A DNA stretch of 64,000 nucleotides from Acidobacteriota bacterium (lineage in GTDB: Bacteria > Acidobacteriota > Holophagae > Holophagales > Holophagaceae), in assembly GCA_016195985.1 (NCBI GenBank), contig JACPYP010000002.1, positions 37,475 to 101,474 of the forward strand. The letters run 5' to 3'. The notes below the pieces were generated by a model. It was not told the DNA's origin. It was given only the letters and a program-made list of their open reading frames with translations, and made no database searches. The position numbers and the translations under genes were made by a program. Positions 38,179 through 46,536 of the stretch are shown piece by piece (positions within the stretch are counted from its first letter, which is position 1; every line of letters begins with the position of its first letter).

Positions 38179-38193
38179 GGCCTCTCCGAGGCT
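38179..38193. repeat. Right copy of 15-bp target site duplication
   Basis: GGCCTCTCCGAGGCT, identical to 31135-31149. On the minus strand it encodes SLGEA, the last five residues of the HTH half of the split regulator. Confidence 0.9.
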
Positions 38194-38412
38194 GAGTCCC
38201 AGCGGCGGGGGAAGGGAAGGGCCCTTCAGGCGGATGCCCCCGCCCCGGCCGGGCTCCCCTTCCACGGCCAGGCCCAGCCCGCGCAGCTGGGCCAGGTCCC
38301 GCTGGATGGTGCGTTCCGTCACCCCGAGTTCCGCCGCGAGCCAGGGAATGGTGCTGCCGCCGGGGCGGCGCAGGCATTCGGCAAGGGCGTAGTGGCGGTC
38401 CAGGCGGTTCAT
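38179..38412 (-). pseudogene. HTH half of an interrupted YafY-type regulator
   Basis: Seventy-eight codons from ATG 38412: an N-terminal DeoR/HTH_11-type helix-turn-helix (HYALAECLRRPGGSTIPWLAAELGVTERTIQRDLAQLR) then the linker LPPPLGLSLGEA. The frame runs on into the transposon and stops at 38086, giving a 108-aa truncated product without a WYL domain. It is divergent from the GyrI-like gene, a common partner of such regulators. Confidence 0.9.
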
Positions 38413-38498
38413 GGGGGTCCACCCATCAAAGGCGACACGGATGGTCAGGGTTCTTCTTCATCCTTGCGGATGCGGACGGTTCCGCCAAGGAGGAGCCC

Positions 38499-39110
38499 AT
38501 GGCCAAGGTCGATTTCAAGAAGACCTGGAAGGATCTCTACGGACCTTCCGGACGCGAGCCCATCCTGGTGGAGGTGCCTGCCTTCAACTTTCTCATGGTG
38601 GACGGTGCGGGCGATCCCAATACGGCCAATGCCTACCATGAAGCGGTGGAGGCCCTTTTCGCGGTGGCCTATGCCGCCAAGTTCAGGGCCAAAAAGGCGC
38701 CCGGCGGCCTCGATTTCACGGTGATGCCCCTCGAAGGCCTGTGGTGGGGCGAGGACATGGCCACCTTCAGCGTGGAGCGCAAGGACGACTGGCTGTGGCG
38801 GATGATGATCATGCAGCCGCCCGGCGTGACGGCGGAACTGATCCGATCGGTTGCGGAGGAGACGTCCCGGAAGAAGGACTTGCCGGCCCTGTCCCGCCTG
38901 CGCTTCGAGGCCTTTGCCGAGGGGCGGTGCGCCCAGATCCTGCACACGGGGCCTTTTTCGGAGGAGGGCCCCACCCTGGAGCGGTTGCACCGTTTCATCG
39001 GTCCCGCTGAGCGCTTCCGGGGGCGGCATCACGAGATCTACCTCAGCGATGTCCGGAGGGGCGATCCTTCGAAGTGGCGCACGATCCTACGGCAGCCCTT
39101 AGTAGGATGA
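38499..39110 (+). CDS. GyrI-like small-molecule-binding domain protein
   Basis: A 203-aa protein of the GyrI-like/AraC effector-binding type: KTWKDLYGPSGREPILVEVPAFNFLMVDGAGDPN at the start, LEGLWWG, and a late PFSEEGPTLERLHRFI and RHHEIYLSDVRR block. Members bind hydrophobic small molecules and some act as hydrolases. It is divergent from the interrupted regulator, which may have controlled it before the insertion. Confidence 0.85.
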   Translation: MAKVDFKKTWKDLYGPSGREPILVEVPAFNFLMVDGAGDPNTANAYHEAVEALFAVAYAAKFRAKKAPGGLDFTVMPLEGLWWGEDMATFSVERKDDWLWRMMIMQPPGVTAELIRSVAEETSRKKDLPALSRLRFEAFAEGRCAQILHTGPFSEEGPTLERLHRFIGPAERFRGRHHEIYLSDVRRGDPSKWRTILRQPLVG

Positions 39111-39131
39111 TGCGACATCCCCGAGGCCCCC

Positions 39132-39710
39132 ATGACCCATTCTCGATCCATCGACGCCGCCCGATGCGGCTGGTGCGGCACGGACCCTCTCTACGTGGCC
39201 TACCACGATGACGAGTGGGGCGTGCCCCAGCACGATGACCGGCGACTCTTCGAGAAGCTGATCCTGGAGGGCGCCCAGGCGGGGCTGAGCTGGATCACGA
39301 TCCTCCGCAAGCGGGAGGCCTACCGGAAGGCCTACCTGGGTTTCGATCCCGTGAAGGTGGCCGCCATGAGCGACGCCGACCTGGAGGCCGTTCTGCGGGA
39401 CCCGGGCGTGGTGCGGAACCGCCTGAAGGTCTTCTCCGCCCGCAAGAACGCCACGGCCTTTCTGGCGGTCCAGCGGGAATTCGGCAGCTTTGACGCCTTC
39501 CTGTGGACCTTTGTGGGCGGAAAGCCCAAGATGAACCATCCCAAGACCTTGGCCGAGGTGCCCGCCGTGACGCCCGAGGCCGAGGCCCTCAGCAAGGCCC
39601 TGAAGAAGCGCGGCTTCACTTTCGTGGGGCCCACCATCATGTACGCCTACATGCAGTCCATGGGCCTGGTGGACGATCACCTGGCGACCTGCTGGAAGCG
39701 CCAAGCCTGA
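39132..39710 (+). CDS. tag: DNA-3-methyladenine glycosylase I
   Basis: Removes 3-methyladenine from alkylated DNA. The 192-aa protein shows CGWCGTDPLYVAYHDDEWGVP at the N-terminus (zinc Cys and the catalytic-pocket Glu/Trp), the LEGAQAGLSWITIL helix-hairpin-helix region and the late FVGPTIMYAYMQSMGLVDDH. The late Cys/His (DDHLATC) completes the zinc site. Confidence 0.95.
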   Translation: MTHSRSIDAARCGWCGTDPLYVAYHDDEWGVPQHDDRRLFEKLILEGAQAGLSWITILRKREAYRKAYLGFDPVKVAAMSDADLEAVLRDPGVVRNRLKVFSARKNATAFLAVQREFGSFDAFLWTFVGGKPKMNHPKTLAEVPAVTPEAEALSKALKKRGFTFVGPTIMYAYMQSMGLVDDHLATCWKRQA

Positions 39711-39741
39711 CTCGCTGTAGACTGAAAGGCTCGGAGTCGCC

Positions 39742-41643
39742 GTGTCCAAGCCTTTCTACATCACCACCCCCATCTACTACGTGAACGACCGGCCCCACAT
39801 CGGCCACACCTACACCACGGTGCTGGCGGACGTGATCGCGCGCTTCCATCGCATGCGCGGCGAGCAGGTGTTTTTTCTCACGGGCACCGACGAGCATGGC
39901 CAGAAGGTGGAGAAGGCTGCCGCGGCCCGGGGGATTTCGCCCAAGGAACTCGCCGACGAGGTGGTGGCCAATTACCACGAGTTGTGGAAGCAGATGGGCA
40001 TGACCCACTTCCGGCACATCCGGACCACGGATGCGGATCACCGCGATCAGGTGCAGCGCCTCTTCAAGCGCCTGCTGGAGAAGGGCGACATCTACAAGGC
40101 CACCTACAAGGGCCTCTACTCGGTGAGCGACGAGGCCTACGTCACCGAGACCCAGGCCAAGGAGCTGCAGGCCCAAGGCCTGGCCCACCAGCTGGTGGAG
40201 CTGGAGGAGGAGACCTACTTCTTCCGCCTCAGCGCCTACCAGGACCGGCTTCTGAAGCACTACGAGGAGCATCCCGAGTTCGTGCAGCCGGACTTCCGCT
40301 TCAACGAGGTCAAGCGCTTCGTGGAAGGCGGCCTGCAGGATCTCTCCATCAGCCGCACGAGCATCAGCTGGGGCATCCCCGTCCCCGGCGACGAGAAGCA
40401 CGTCATCTACGTCTGGTTCGACGCCCTGCTGAACTACCTGACGGGCTGTCCCGCCAACGGCTGGCCGCCGGACCTCCAGCTGGTGGGCAAGGACATCCTC
40501 CGCTTCCACGCGGTCTACTGGCCCGCCTTCCTCATGGCGGCGGGGCTCTTCCAGCCCACCACCATCCTGGCCCACGGCTGGTGGCTCATGGGCGAGGACA
40601 AGATGTCCAAGAGCAAGGGCAACGTGGTGCGCCCGGACACACTGCTGCGCTTCGGAAACGATGCGCTGCGCTTTTATTTCATGCGCGACATGCAGGTCGG
40701 CCACGACCGCGGCTTTTCCTTCGAGGGCTTCATGGACCGACTGAATGCCGATCTGGCCAATGGCCTGGGCAACCTGGCCTCCCGCAGCATCAGCATGATC
40801 CAGCGGTATCGCAACGGCGTGGTGCCCATGCCCCCGACGTTCGACGATGCGGATCAGGACATTGCCCGCCAACTGTTGGAAGTCTTCCCCGACTATCTTG
40901 AAAAGGCCCGGGCCAACGATTTCCACGCCGCGCTAGGCGCTCTGTGGGCCTACCTGAGGATTCTGGACGGCTACATCGTGCAGGCCGAGCCCTGGAAGCT
41001 GGCCAAGGACCCGGCCAATGATCCCAAGCTGGATGCGGTGCTGGCCAACCTCTACCGGGCCCTGCGCGCCACGGCCCTGCTGGTGGCGCCCGTGATGCCC
41101 GAATTGGCCCAGACCCTCTGGGAATCCCTGGGACACACGACTCAGGTGGCCGAGACCACCTTCCACGGCTTCGCACTCGATGGCCCCGCAGTCGGCCCCA
41201 TCGGCGACCCCAAGCCCCTGTTCCAGCGCATCGACAAGGAGAAGGAATTGAGCGAACTCGAATCGGCCGCGGCGCCCCCCGAAACCAAGCCCACTCTGGA
41301 TGTGCCGGAGATCCGCGAAGTGGTGGATGCCGACACCTTCTTCAAGGTGGATCTGCGCGTGGGCAGGATCCTCGAAGCCGAACGCGTTCCCAAGAGCGAC
41401 AAGCTCATCAAGATGAAGGTGGACATCGGCCTGGAGCAGCGCACCATCGTGGGCGGCATCGGCAAGGCCTACGAGGCTGCCGACCTGCTCCAGAAGCTGG
41501 TGGTGGTGGTGGCCAACCTGGCACCCCGCAAGCTCATGGGCATCGAAAGCCACGGCATGCTGCTGGCCGCCAGCGACAATGCCAGCAAACCCTACCTGGT
41601 GGCGCCGCCCAGCGACGCCCAGCCCGGATTCCTGGTGAAGTGA
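39742..41643 (+). CDS. metG: Methionyl-tRNA synthetase with C-terminal tRNA-binding domain
   Basis: A 633-aa class I synthetase. HIGH is in RPHIGHTYTTVLAD, KMSKS in DKMSKSKGN, and the C-terminal OB-fold tRNA-binding domain (about 530-633) begins FFKVDLRVGRILEAERVP. In the zinc-knuckle region (GLYSVSDEAYVTETQ) the usual cysteines are absent, so this belongs to the zinc-less class. The start GTG lies at 39742. It overlaps the next gene as GTGA. Confidence 0.96.
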   Translation: MSKPFYITTPIYYVNDRPHIGHTYTTVLADVIARFHRMRGEQVFFLTGTDEHGQKVEKAAAARGISPKELADEVVANYHELWKQMGMTHFRHIRTTDADHRDQVQRLFKRLLEKGDIYKATYKGLYSVSDEAYVTETQAKELQAQGLAHQLVELEEETYFFRLSAYQDRLLKHYEEHPEFVQPDFRFNEVKRFVEGGLQDLSISRTSISWGIPVPGDEKHVIYVWFDALLNYLTGCPANGWPPDLQLVGKDILRFHAVYWPAFLMAAGLFQPTTILAHGWWLMGEDKMSKSKGNVVRPDTLLRFGNDALRFYFMRDMQVGHDRGFSFEGFMDRLNADLANGLGNLASRSISMIQRYRNGVVPMPPTFDDADQDIARQLLEVFPDYLEKARANDFHAALGALWAYLRILDGYIVQAEPWKLAKDPANDPKLDAVLANLYRALRATALLVAPVMPELAQTLWESLGHTTQVAETTFHGFALDGPAVGPIGDPKPLFQRIDKEKELSELESAAAPPETKPTLDVPEIREVVDADTFFKVDLRVGRILEAERVPKSDKLIKMKVDIGLEQRTIVGGIGKAYEAADLLQKLVVVVANLAPRKLMGIESHGMLLAASDNASKPYLVAPPSDAQPGFLVK

Positions 41644-41981
41644 AACGCCCCGCGTTTGGTTTCGAGGCCGAAGTCCTCACGGACGCCCCCTTCGATCACA
41701 TCGCAGGGCGGCTTCGCGAGGAGGGGCCAGGTGCCTTCAGGAGCCTTCGGGCCCTCCGGGTCTGGTCTCCGATCGAGGATGCTGGGGGCCGCCTGGTGCT
41801 CCGTTGGGCGAGGGCGGTGGCGGGGGCGGAGGAATCCGGCGAATTCACGGTGACGTCCGATCCCAAGGGGGCGCACCTCCGTTTGACCGGCCGTATGAAG
41901 GGCTGGCCGGGTTTCCTGCTGTTCGGGATGCTCCGCTGGCGCACGGACCGCCTGCTGGACCGCTTCGTGGAGGAGCTATGA
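41640..41981 (+). CDS. Hypothetical protein, 113 aa
   Basis: A small protein whose pattern (EVLTDAPFDHIAGRL, then beta strands and a long C-terminal helix WRTDRLLDRFVEEL) resembles an SRPBCC-type hydrophobic-pocket fold; this is a weak suggestion. It overlaps metG and the arsC-like gene by 4 bp at each end, so all three are translationally linked. Confidence 0.65.
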   Translation: MKRPAFGFEAEVLTDAPFDHIAGRLREEGPGAFRSLRALRVWSPIEDAGGRLVLRWARAVAGAEESGEFTVTSDPKGAHLRLTGRMKGWPGFLLFGMLRWRTDRLLDRFVEEL

Positions 41982-42319
41982 AACCTGTGCTCTGGATGAA
42001 ATCCAGCTGTACCACCTGCCGCAACGCCAAGGCGAAACTGGCCGAACTGGGCATCGAGGTGGACATCCGCGACTATTTCAAGAAGCCGCTGGAGGCCGCG
42101 GAGCTGGAGCGCCTGCTGCCGGCGGACCCCGGGCCGATGCTGGGCGCCAAGAGCCCCAAGTACAAAGAACTGGGCCTGAAGGACCGCAAGCTCAGCAAGG
42201 CCGAGGCCATCGCGTTGATGGTGCAGGACAACAACCTGCTCAAACGGCCCATCCTGGTGCATGCCAAGGGCATGATCATTGGATTCGACGCCGCCGCCTA
42301 TGGCACCCTGGTGTCCTGA
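41978..42319 (+). CDS. ArsC/Spx-family thioredoxin-fold protein
   Basis: A 113-aa protein with SSCTTCRNAKAKL (Cys11 and Cys14) at the N-terminus and a late LLKRPILVHAKGMIIGFD, the family's RP block. Members include arsenate reductases and Spx-like regulators; the CxxC form is typical of the Spx/YffB group as well. No ars genes are near, so arsenate reduction is not implied. Confidence 0.82.
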   Translation: MKPVLWMKSSCTTCRNAKAKLAELGIEVDIRDYFKKPLEAAELERLLPADPGPMLGAKSPKYKELGLKDRKLSKAEAIALMVQDNNLLKRPILVHAKGMIIGFDAAAYGTLVS

Positions 42320-42330
42320 CAGGAGAGTTC

Positions 42331-43107
42331 ATGCGCTTCTACAGCTGGAACGTCAACGGTTTCCGCTCGGTCCTGAAGAAGGGCTTCATGGACTGGCTGG
42401 AGGAGACTGAACCGGACGTGCTGTCTCTTCAGGAGATCCGCTCCGAATGGGAAGAGGTCGATCTCGGCGTCCGCCGCCAGATGGAGAGCGCCTACGACAT
42501 CAGCTGGTTTCCGGCCACCAGCAAGAGGGGTTATGCGGGTTCGGCCACGCTCACCAAGAAGGAGCTTGGATTCAAGCACGCCCAGGGCCTCGGCATCGAA
42601 GGCTACGATGCGGAAGGACGCATGATCGTGTCGCGGAAGGACAAGCTGGTCTTCATCGGAGGATACTTCCCCAACGCGTCCCAGGGGTTGGTGCGGCTTC
42701 CCTTCAAGCGCCAGTTCGCCAAGGATCTGGCGGCCATCGTGGCCAAGCATCACAAGGCTGGCGATCAGGTCATCCTCACCGGCGACATGAACGTGGCCCC
42801 GGAAGAGATCGACTTGGCCCGCCCGAAGGACAACGTCAAGAATCCCGGTTTCACACCAGAGGAGCGGGAGGACTTCAAGCTCTACCTGGGCGCGGGCTTG
42901 GCCGATGTGCTGCGGGAGCGCAACCCGGACACGCCGGGCCTCTACACCTGGTGGACCGCCCGGGGTGGGGCCCGCGAACGGAACGTGGGATGGAGGATCG
43001 ACCTCTTCCTGGCCAGCCGGCCGCTGCTTGAGAAGGTGAAGGAGGCCCGTATCCATGCGGACGTGCTGGGTTCCGATCACTGTCCGATCAGCCTTGAGCT
43101 TACTTGA
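42331..43107 (+). CDS. xthA: Exodeoxyribonuclease III
   Basis: AP endonuclease/3'-5' exonuclease of base excision repair, 258 aa. Motifs: SWNVNGFRS, LSLQEIRS (metal Glu), GDMNVAPEEIDL (catalytic Asp and Asn), YTWWTARGGARERNVGWRIDLFL and SDHCPISLEL (catalytic His). The start ATG 42331 is 11 bp after the arsC-like gene, so it may be cotranscribed with it. Confidence 0.94.
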   Translation: MRFYSWNVNGFRSVLKKGFMDWLEETEPDVLSLQEIRSEWEEVDLGVRRQMESAYDISWFPATSKRGYAGSATLTKKELGFKHAQGLGIEGYDAEGRMIVSRKDKLVFIGGYFPNASQGLVRLPFKRQFAKDLAAIVAKHHKAGDQVILTGDMNVAPEEIDLARPKDNVKNPGFTPEEREDFKLYLGAGLADVLRERNPDTPGLYTWWTARGGARERNVGWRIDLFLASRPLLEKVKEARIHADVLGSDHCPISLELT

Positions 43108-43139
43108 AAGGAAAGGGCCCCGAACGGGGCCCTTTCCTT
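43108..43139. terminator. Bidirectional intrinsic terminator
   Basis: AAGGAAAGGGCCCC pairs over 14 bp with GGGGCCCTTTCCTT around a GAAC loop, between the convergent xthA and TPR genes. A/T-rich ends on both sides allow termination from both directions. Confidence 0.85.
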
Positions 43140-43158
43140 GTTGGCTGGTGCCGTTCCC

Positions 43159-44175
43159 CTACTTGATCCTCTTCAGGGAGGGATCCTTCAGCATCTCCTT
43201 GGCCGTGGCGGCGTTCTTGCCGTTGGGCGCCAGTTCCAGGTACTTTTCCAGATTCTGCTTGGTGCCCTTCAGGTTGTTCTCGCCGAATTCCACCATGGCC
43301 AGCATGTAATGGGCTTCCGCATAGGTCGGGGCGATTTCCAGAGTCTTCTGCCAGTGGCTCTTCGCCTCTTTGGAGCGGCCGGCATTGAAGGCCTCAACGC
43401 CCTTGTTGTAGTAGGCGTCCGGGTTGGGTCCCTGAAGGGTCTCAAGCAGAGCGGTGTATTTCTGTTCGGCGGCTTTGTCGCCCTTGGCCTTGCTGGTTTC
43501 GATGAGCCCGAGGAGCACCCGCTCATCCTTGGGATTCCGCTCCAAGGCCTTCAACAGGTAAGGCTCGGCCGCTTCCTTTTTCTCCCCTGCCTGGGCCATG
43601 CAGATGCCGAGGACCCGTTCGATTTTGACGATCTCGGGAGCGAGCTCTTCCTTGGCCTTCTCGTCCTTCAGTTTCTCGTTGGCTTCATTCAGCGTCTTGT
43701 AGGACTTCTCGACCAAGGGAAGCGCTTCAGCGAAATTGCTGGCGTTGTAGAGGGGGATGGCCTGATTGAAAGCATCGCGGCCTTCTGCGTCCAAAGCCGC
43801 CCCAGGATCGGCAGGGACTACCTGGCCACCAGTTCCAGCTTGGGATCGAGCTTCGGTCGGAGTCAAAAGAGTGACATTTTTTGTAAGGACTTCACCCAGC
43901 GGAATCTTGATCGACTCGACATAGTTGACATAGCCTTCGGCCGAAACCGTCATGACGTAGTCTTTGGGGTCCATACCTACTTGGAGAAAAGCGCCATTTT
44001 TGTCGACGACTAAATCTTTGGACCAATTTCGGTCGGTTCGCTTCAGGTTGATTTTGGCACCAGCGATCGGCTGGCCTGCCTTGTTGACAATCTTCCCGGC
44101 GATTCGCCCGGTCGAATCCGCATGGATCGATAGACAGGCCGCTGGGAGCACGAGGGCGAGAGTGAGGCGTCGCAT
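43159..44175 (-). CDS. Secreted protein with carboxypeptidase-regulatory-like domain and TPRs
   Basis: A 338-aa protein: signal peptide (LTLALVLPAACLSIHAD), a carboxypeptidase-regulatory-like beta-sandwich (GRIAGKIVNKAGQPIAGAKINLKR, about 22-105), then TPRs (about 135-325; repeated YNxGVEAFNAGRSKEAKSHWQKTLEIAPTYAEA patterns). A periplasmic scaffold or assembly role is likely. It stands alone between two divergent/convergent plus-strand groups. Confidence 0.8.
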   Translation of the reverse strand: MRRLTLALVLPAACLSIHADSTGRIAGKIVNKAGQPIAGAKINLKRTDRNWSKDLVVDKNGAFLQVGMDPKDYVMTVSAEGYVNYVESIKIPLGEVLTKNVTLLTPTEARSQAGTGGQVVPADPGAALDAEGRDAFNQAIPLYNASNFAEALPLVEKSYKTLNEANEKLKDEKAKEELAPEIVKIERVLGICMAQAGEKKEAAEPYLLKALERNPKDERVLLGLIETSKAKGDKAAEQKYTALLETLQGPNPDAYYNKGVEAFNAGRSKEAKSHWQKTLEIAPTYAEAHYMLAMVEFGENNLKGTKQNLEKYLELAPNGKNAATAKEMLKDPSLKRIK

Positions 44176-44358
44176 GGGTCTTCCTCCGAACCCATTCATC
44201 CTTCCACAGGGCGGCCATTCCGCCGAGTGCTTTTCGTCAAATTGTTGCTTTGCCTGAATCTTCCAGCCGGGGCTGGGTTGATTCAAGCTGAGTGCGGGAA
44301 GCGCCTGCCTGTGGTAGGCTTCCGGGCAGACAAGTCCTGAAAGCGTTTGAGGTAGCCC

Positions 44359-44643
44359 ATGAATCCCGCGATGCCGGAAGCGTCCTTGACGGCTCTGATG
44401 CACCTTCTCGCCGAGCAGGCGCTTCTGGCCATGGGGGTTCCCCATCCCATGATGAAGGAGGTGCCGCCGGCGAACCCCGCGGTGGCGCGCTTCTACGTGG
44501 ACCTGGTGGGCGTCCTCAAAGAAAAAACCGAAGGATCGCGCACCGCGGCCGAAACGGCCCAGCTTGAGGAAATCCTCTACCAGCTGCGCATGCGGGCCAT
44601 GGATCTGAAGCCCGCGGCTGAAACGCCGACGGTGCCGAAGTGA
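44359..44643 (+). CDS. DUF1844 family protein
   Basis: A 94-aa protein matching the DUF1844 pattern: LTALMHLLAEQALLAMGVP, then ARFYVDLVGVLKEKTEG and LEEILYQLRMRAMDL. The family is common in Acidobacteriota and Deltaproteobacteria and has no assigned role. It overlaps or abuts the next gene. Confidence 0.85.
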   Translation: MNPAMPEASLTALMHLLAEQALLAMGVPHPMMKEVPPANPAVARFYVDLVGVLKEKTEGSRTAAETAQLEEILYQLRMRAMDLKPAAETPTVPK

Positions 44644-44663
44644 CCAACCGGAGGAGAACAGGC

Positions 44664-46535
44664 ATGGGATTCCTGCGGGCCTTCCGGCATGGGTGTATGG
44701 CTGTTTGCGTTTCCCTGGCTGTTTGGGCCGCGCCGCCCTCTGTGCCGGCACCTGCGCCGGTGGTGGCCGCCCCGGCCCCCCCAGTGGCGCCTCTCCCGGC
44801 GATCGCCCTCAGCCATCGCACCCAACACCTGATGGAAGCCCTGGCGAAGGGCGACCAGGAAGCGGTCCGCGCGGCCCAGCTGGAAGTGGAGGCCCTGCGC
44901 CGCACCTATTCCACGTTGGACGTGGCGCCCCTCATCGAGGCCATGGCGCTCTGGTCCCGCCAGCAGGGCATGGCCGGGAAGAGCACCCTCGGATTGGAGG
45001 GGCTTCAGGCCGTGGAACGATGGGCCCCGGATCATCCGACCCTGCTGGGAACCCGGATCATCCTCATGCGCCAGCAAGGCATCCACGGCTGGTTCTGGAG
45101 TTTCCCGGATGTGCTCCGCCTCAGCCGGCAGCGCATCGACCACCCGGCCCACCGCTGGCTCTGGCTGGTGCAGCACTTGGGCATGATCCGCCTTTCGGCC
45201 ACGCTCCTGCTCTGGGGTTGGGCCCTGGTCATGGGGCTCCGCTACCGGAACGTCCTCCGCCATCTGTGGGAGGAACCTATGAAGCAGCGGGGCATGGCCC
45301 CGGCCCTGGTGGCGTTGCTGGGGGCCCTCATTCTGGCCGGCCCCGTCATTCTCGGCCTCGATCCCATGGCCGCCGCCATGTTGTGGCTCGTCCTGCTCGC
45401 GCCCTTCCTGACCAGTTCGGAAGTGAAGGCCGTCACCTTCATCCTGATGCTTCAATTGGTCCATCCTGCCCTGGCGATCCTGGAGCCCTGGGCGGCGCGG
45501 GAGCCCCAGCCGAGCCTGGCCACGTTGCAGCTGCAGCCGCAGGTCCAGCCCGTGCCTGCGACGCTGCTGCGCTTCCTGCCGCCGGCTGACCGGGATTTCC
45601 TCAAGGGCTGGGGGCACTTGCAGAATCTGGAGTGGAGCGAGGCCACGGCGGTTTTCCAGGCTCTGGTCGGCCGGCATCCCGATCAGGCCGCGGTGCTCAA
45701 CAACCTGGGCGTCGCCCGCTTCCAATCCGGGGATGTGGCTGGGGCCGACCAGGCCTTCGACCAGGCGCTGGCCACGGGACCTCAGATGGAGGTGCTCCTG
45801 AACCAGAGCATCCTGGCCTTCAACCGGCTCGACACCACTCTGGGCGCCTCGAAGCGGGACGAGGCACAGGCCGCGGCTCCCGAGGCCTACACCCTGCTCA
45901 TCGCTCTGAACGACGCGCAAAAGGACATCCGCACCTATCCGATGGCGCTCCGCGATACGCCAGAGCGCGTGCAGGCCCTGAGGGAGGGGGCCGGAGAAAG
46001 CCAGAGCGCCGAAAGCCTCCGCCTGACGGAGCGCACCTTCCTCTTTGCCTTGCTCCTTCCCATCATCGGCCTGCTGGCTTTCCTGGTCCGCGTCCGGGCC
46101 AGCATCCGCATGGCCCACCCCACCCAGTGCATCCGCTGCGGCGATCCATTCCACACCACCGACAGCCCCGATTTCGAAGTCTGCCAGAAGTGCCACCACC
46201 TGTTCGTTCTGCGCGACGGGCTCCACGCGGAGAACCGGAAGAAGAAGCTGGACGAGGTGGCCGACCACCAGCAGTCCACCCGGTGGATCCACAAGGCGCT
46301 CATCGTCCTGCTTCCGGGCTGCGACCTGGCTTTCCTGGGCGAGACCCGGGAGGGCCTGGTGGAGTTCCTGCCTTTCTGCCTGGCCGTGGGCATGGTGCTC
46401 GCCACGGGAAGGTCGGTTCGCTACCCCGGCGAAATCCTGGCGGATCCCACCTCCACCTGGCTGGCCGTGGGGGCCGCTCTGGTGGTGCTCTTCTACCTCC
46501 GTTCCTGGCTGAAGCTCATCCTGAGGAGGGCCTGA
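44664..46535 (+). CDS. Membrane protein with TPRs and a zinc-ribbon, 623 aa
   Basis: I do not recognise a named family. After a signal-like segment comes an Ala/Pro-rich linker, a helical region, two central membrane spans (about 170-265), a TPR stretch (about 295-380; FQALVGRHPDQAAVLNNLGVARFQSGDVAGADQAF), a further membrane span, a zinc ribbon (CIRCGDPFH and CQKCHHLF) and C-terminal spans. ATG 44664 has GGAGGA upstream and is preferred over GTG 44640. It ends 1 bp before the DUF4388 gene. Confidence 0.7.
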   Translation: MGFLRAFRHGCMAVCVSLAVWAAPPSVPAPAPVVAAPAPPVAPLPAIALSHRTQHLMEALAKGDQEAVRAAQLEVEALRRTYSTLDVAPLIEAMALWSRQQGMAGKSTLGLEGLQAVERWAPDHPTLLGTRIILMRQQGIHGWFWSFPDVLRLSRQRIDHPAHRWLWLVQHLGMIRLSATLLLWGWALVMGLRYRNVLRHLWEEPMKQRGMAPALVALLGALILAGPVILGLDPMAAAMLWLVLLAPFLTSSEVKAVTFILMLQLVHPALAILEPWAAREPQPSLATLQLQPQVQPVPATLLRFLPPADRDFLKGWGHLQNLEWSEATAVFQALVGRHPDQAAVLNNLGVARFQSGDVAGADQAFDQALATGPQMEVLLNQSILAFNRLDTTLGASKRDEAQAAAPEAYTLLIALNDAQKDIRTYPMALRDTPERVQALREGAGESQSAESLRLTERTFLFALLLPIIGLLAFLVRVRASIRMAHPTQCIRCGDPFHTTDSPDFEVCQKCHHLFVLRDGLHAENRKKKLDEVADHQQSTRWIHKALIVLLPGCDLAFLGETREGLVEFLPFCLAVGMVLATGRSVRYPGEILADPTSTWLAVGAALVVLFYLRSWLKLILRRA

Positions 46536-46536
46536 G

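Noticed and set aside
41978..42319. Arsenate resistance gene
   Set aside because: The ArsC/Spx fold is present, but no ars genes are adjacent and many family members do other work.
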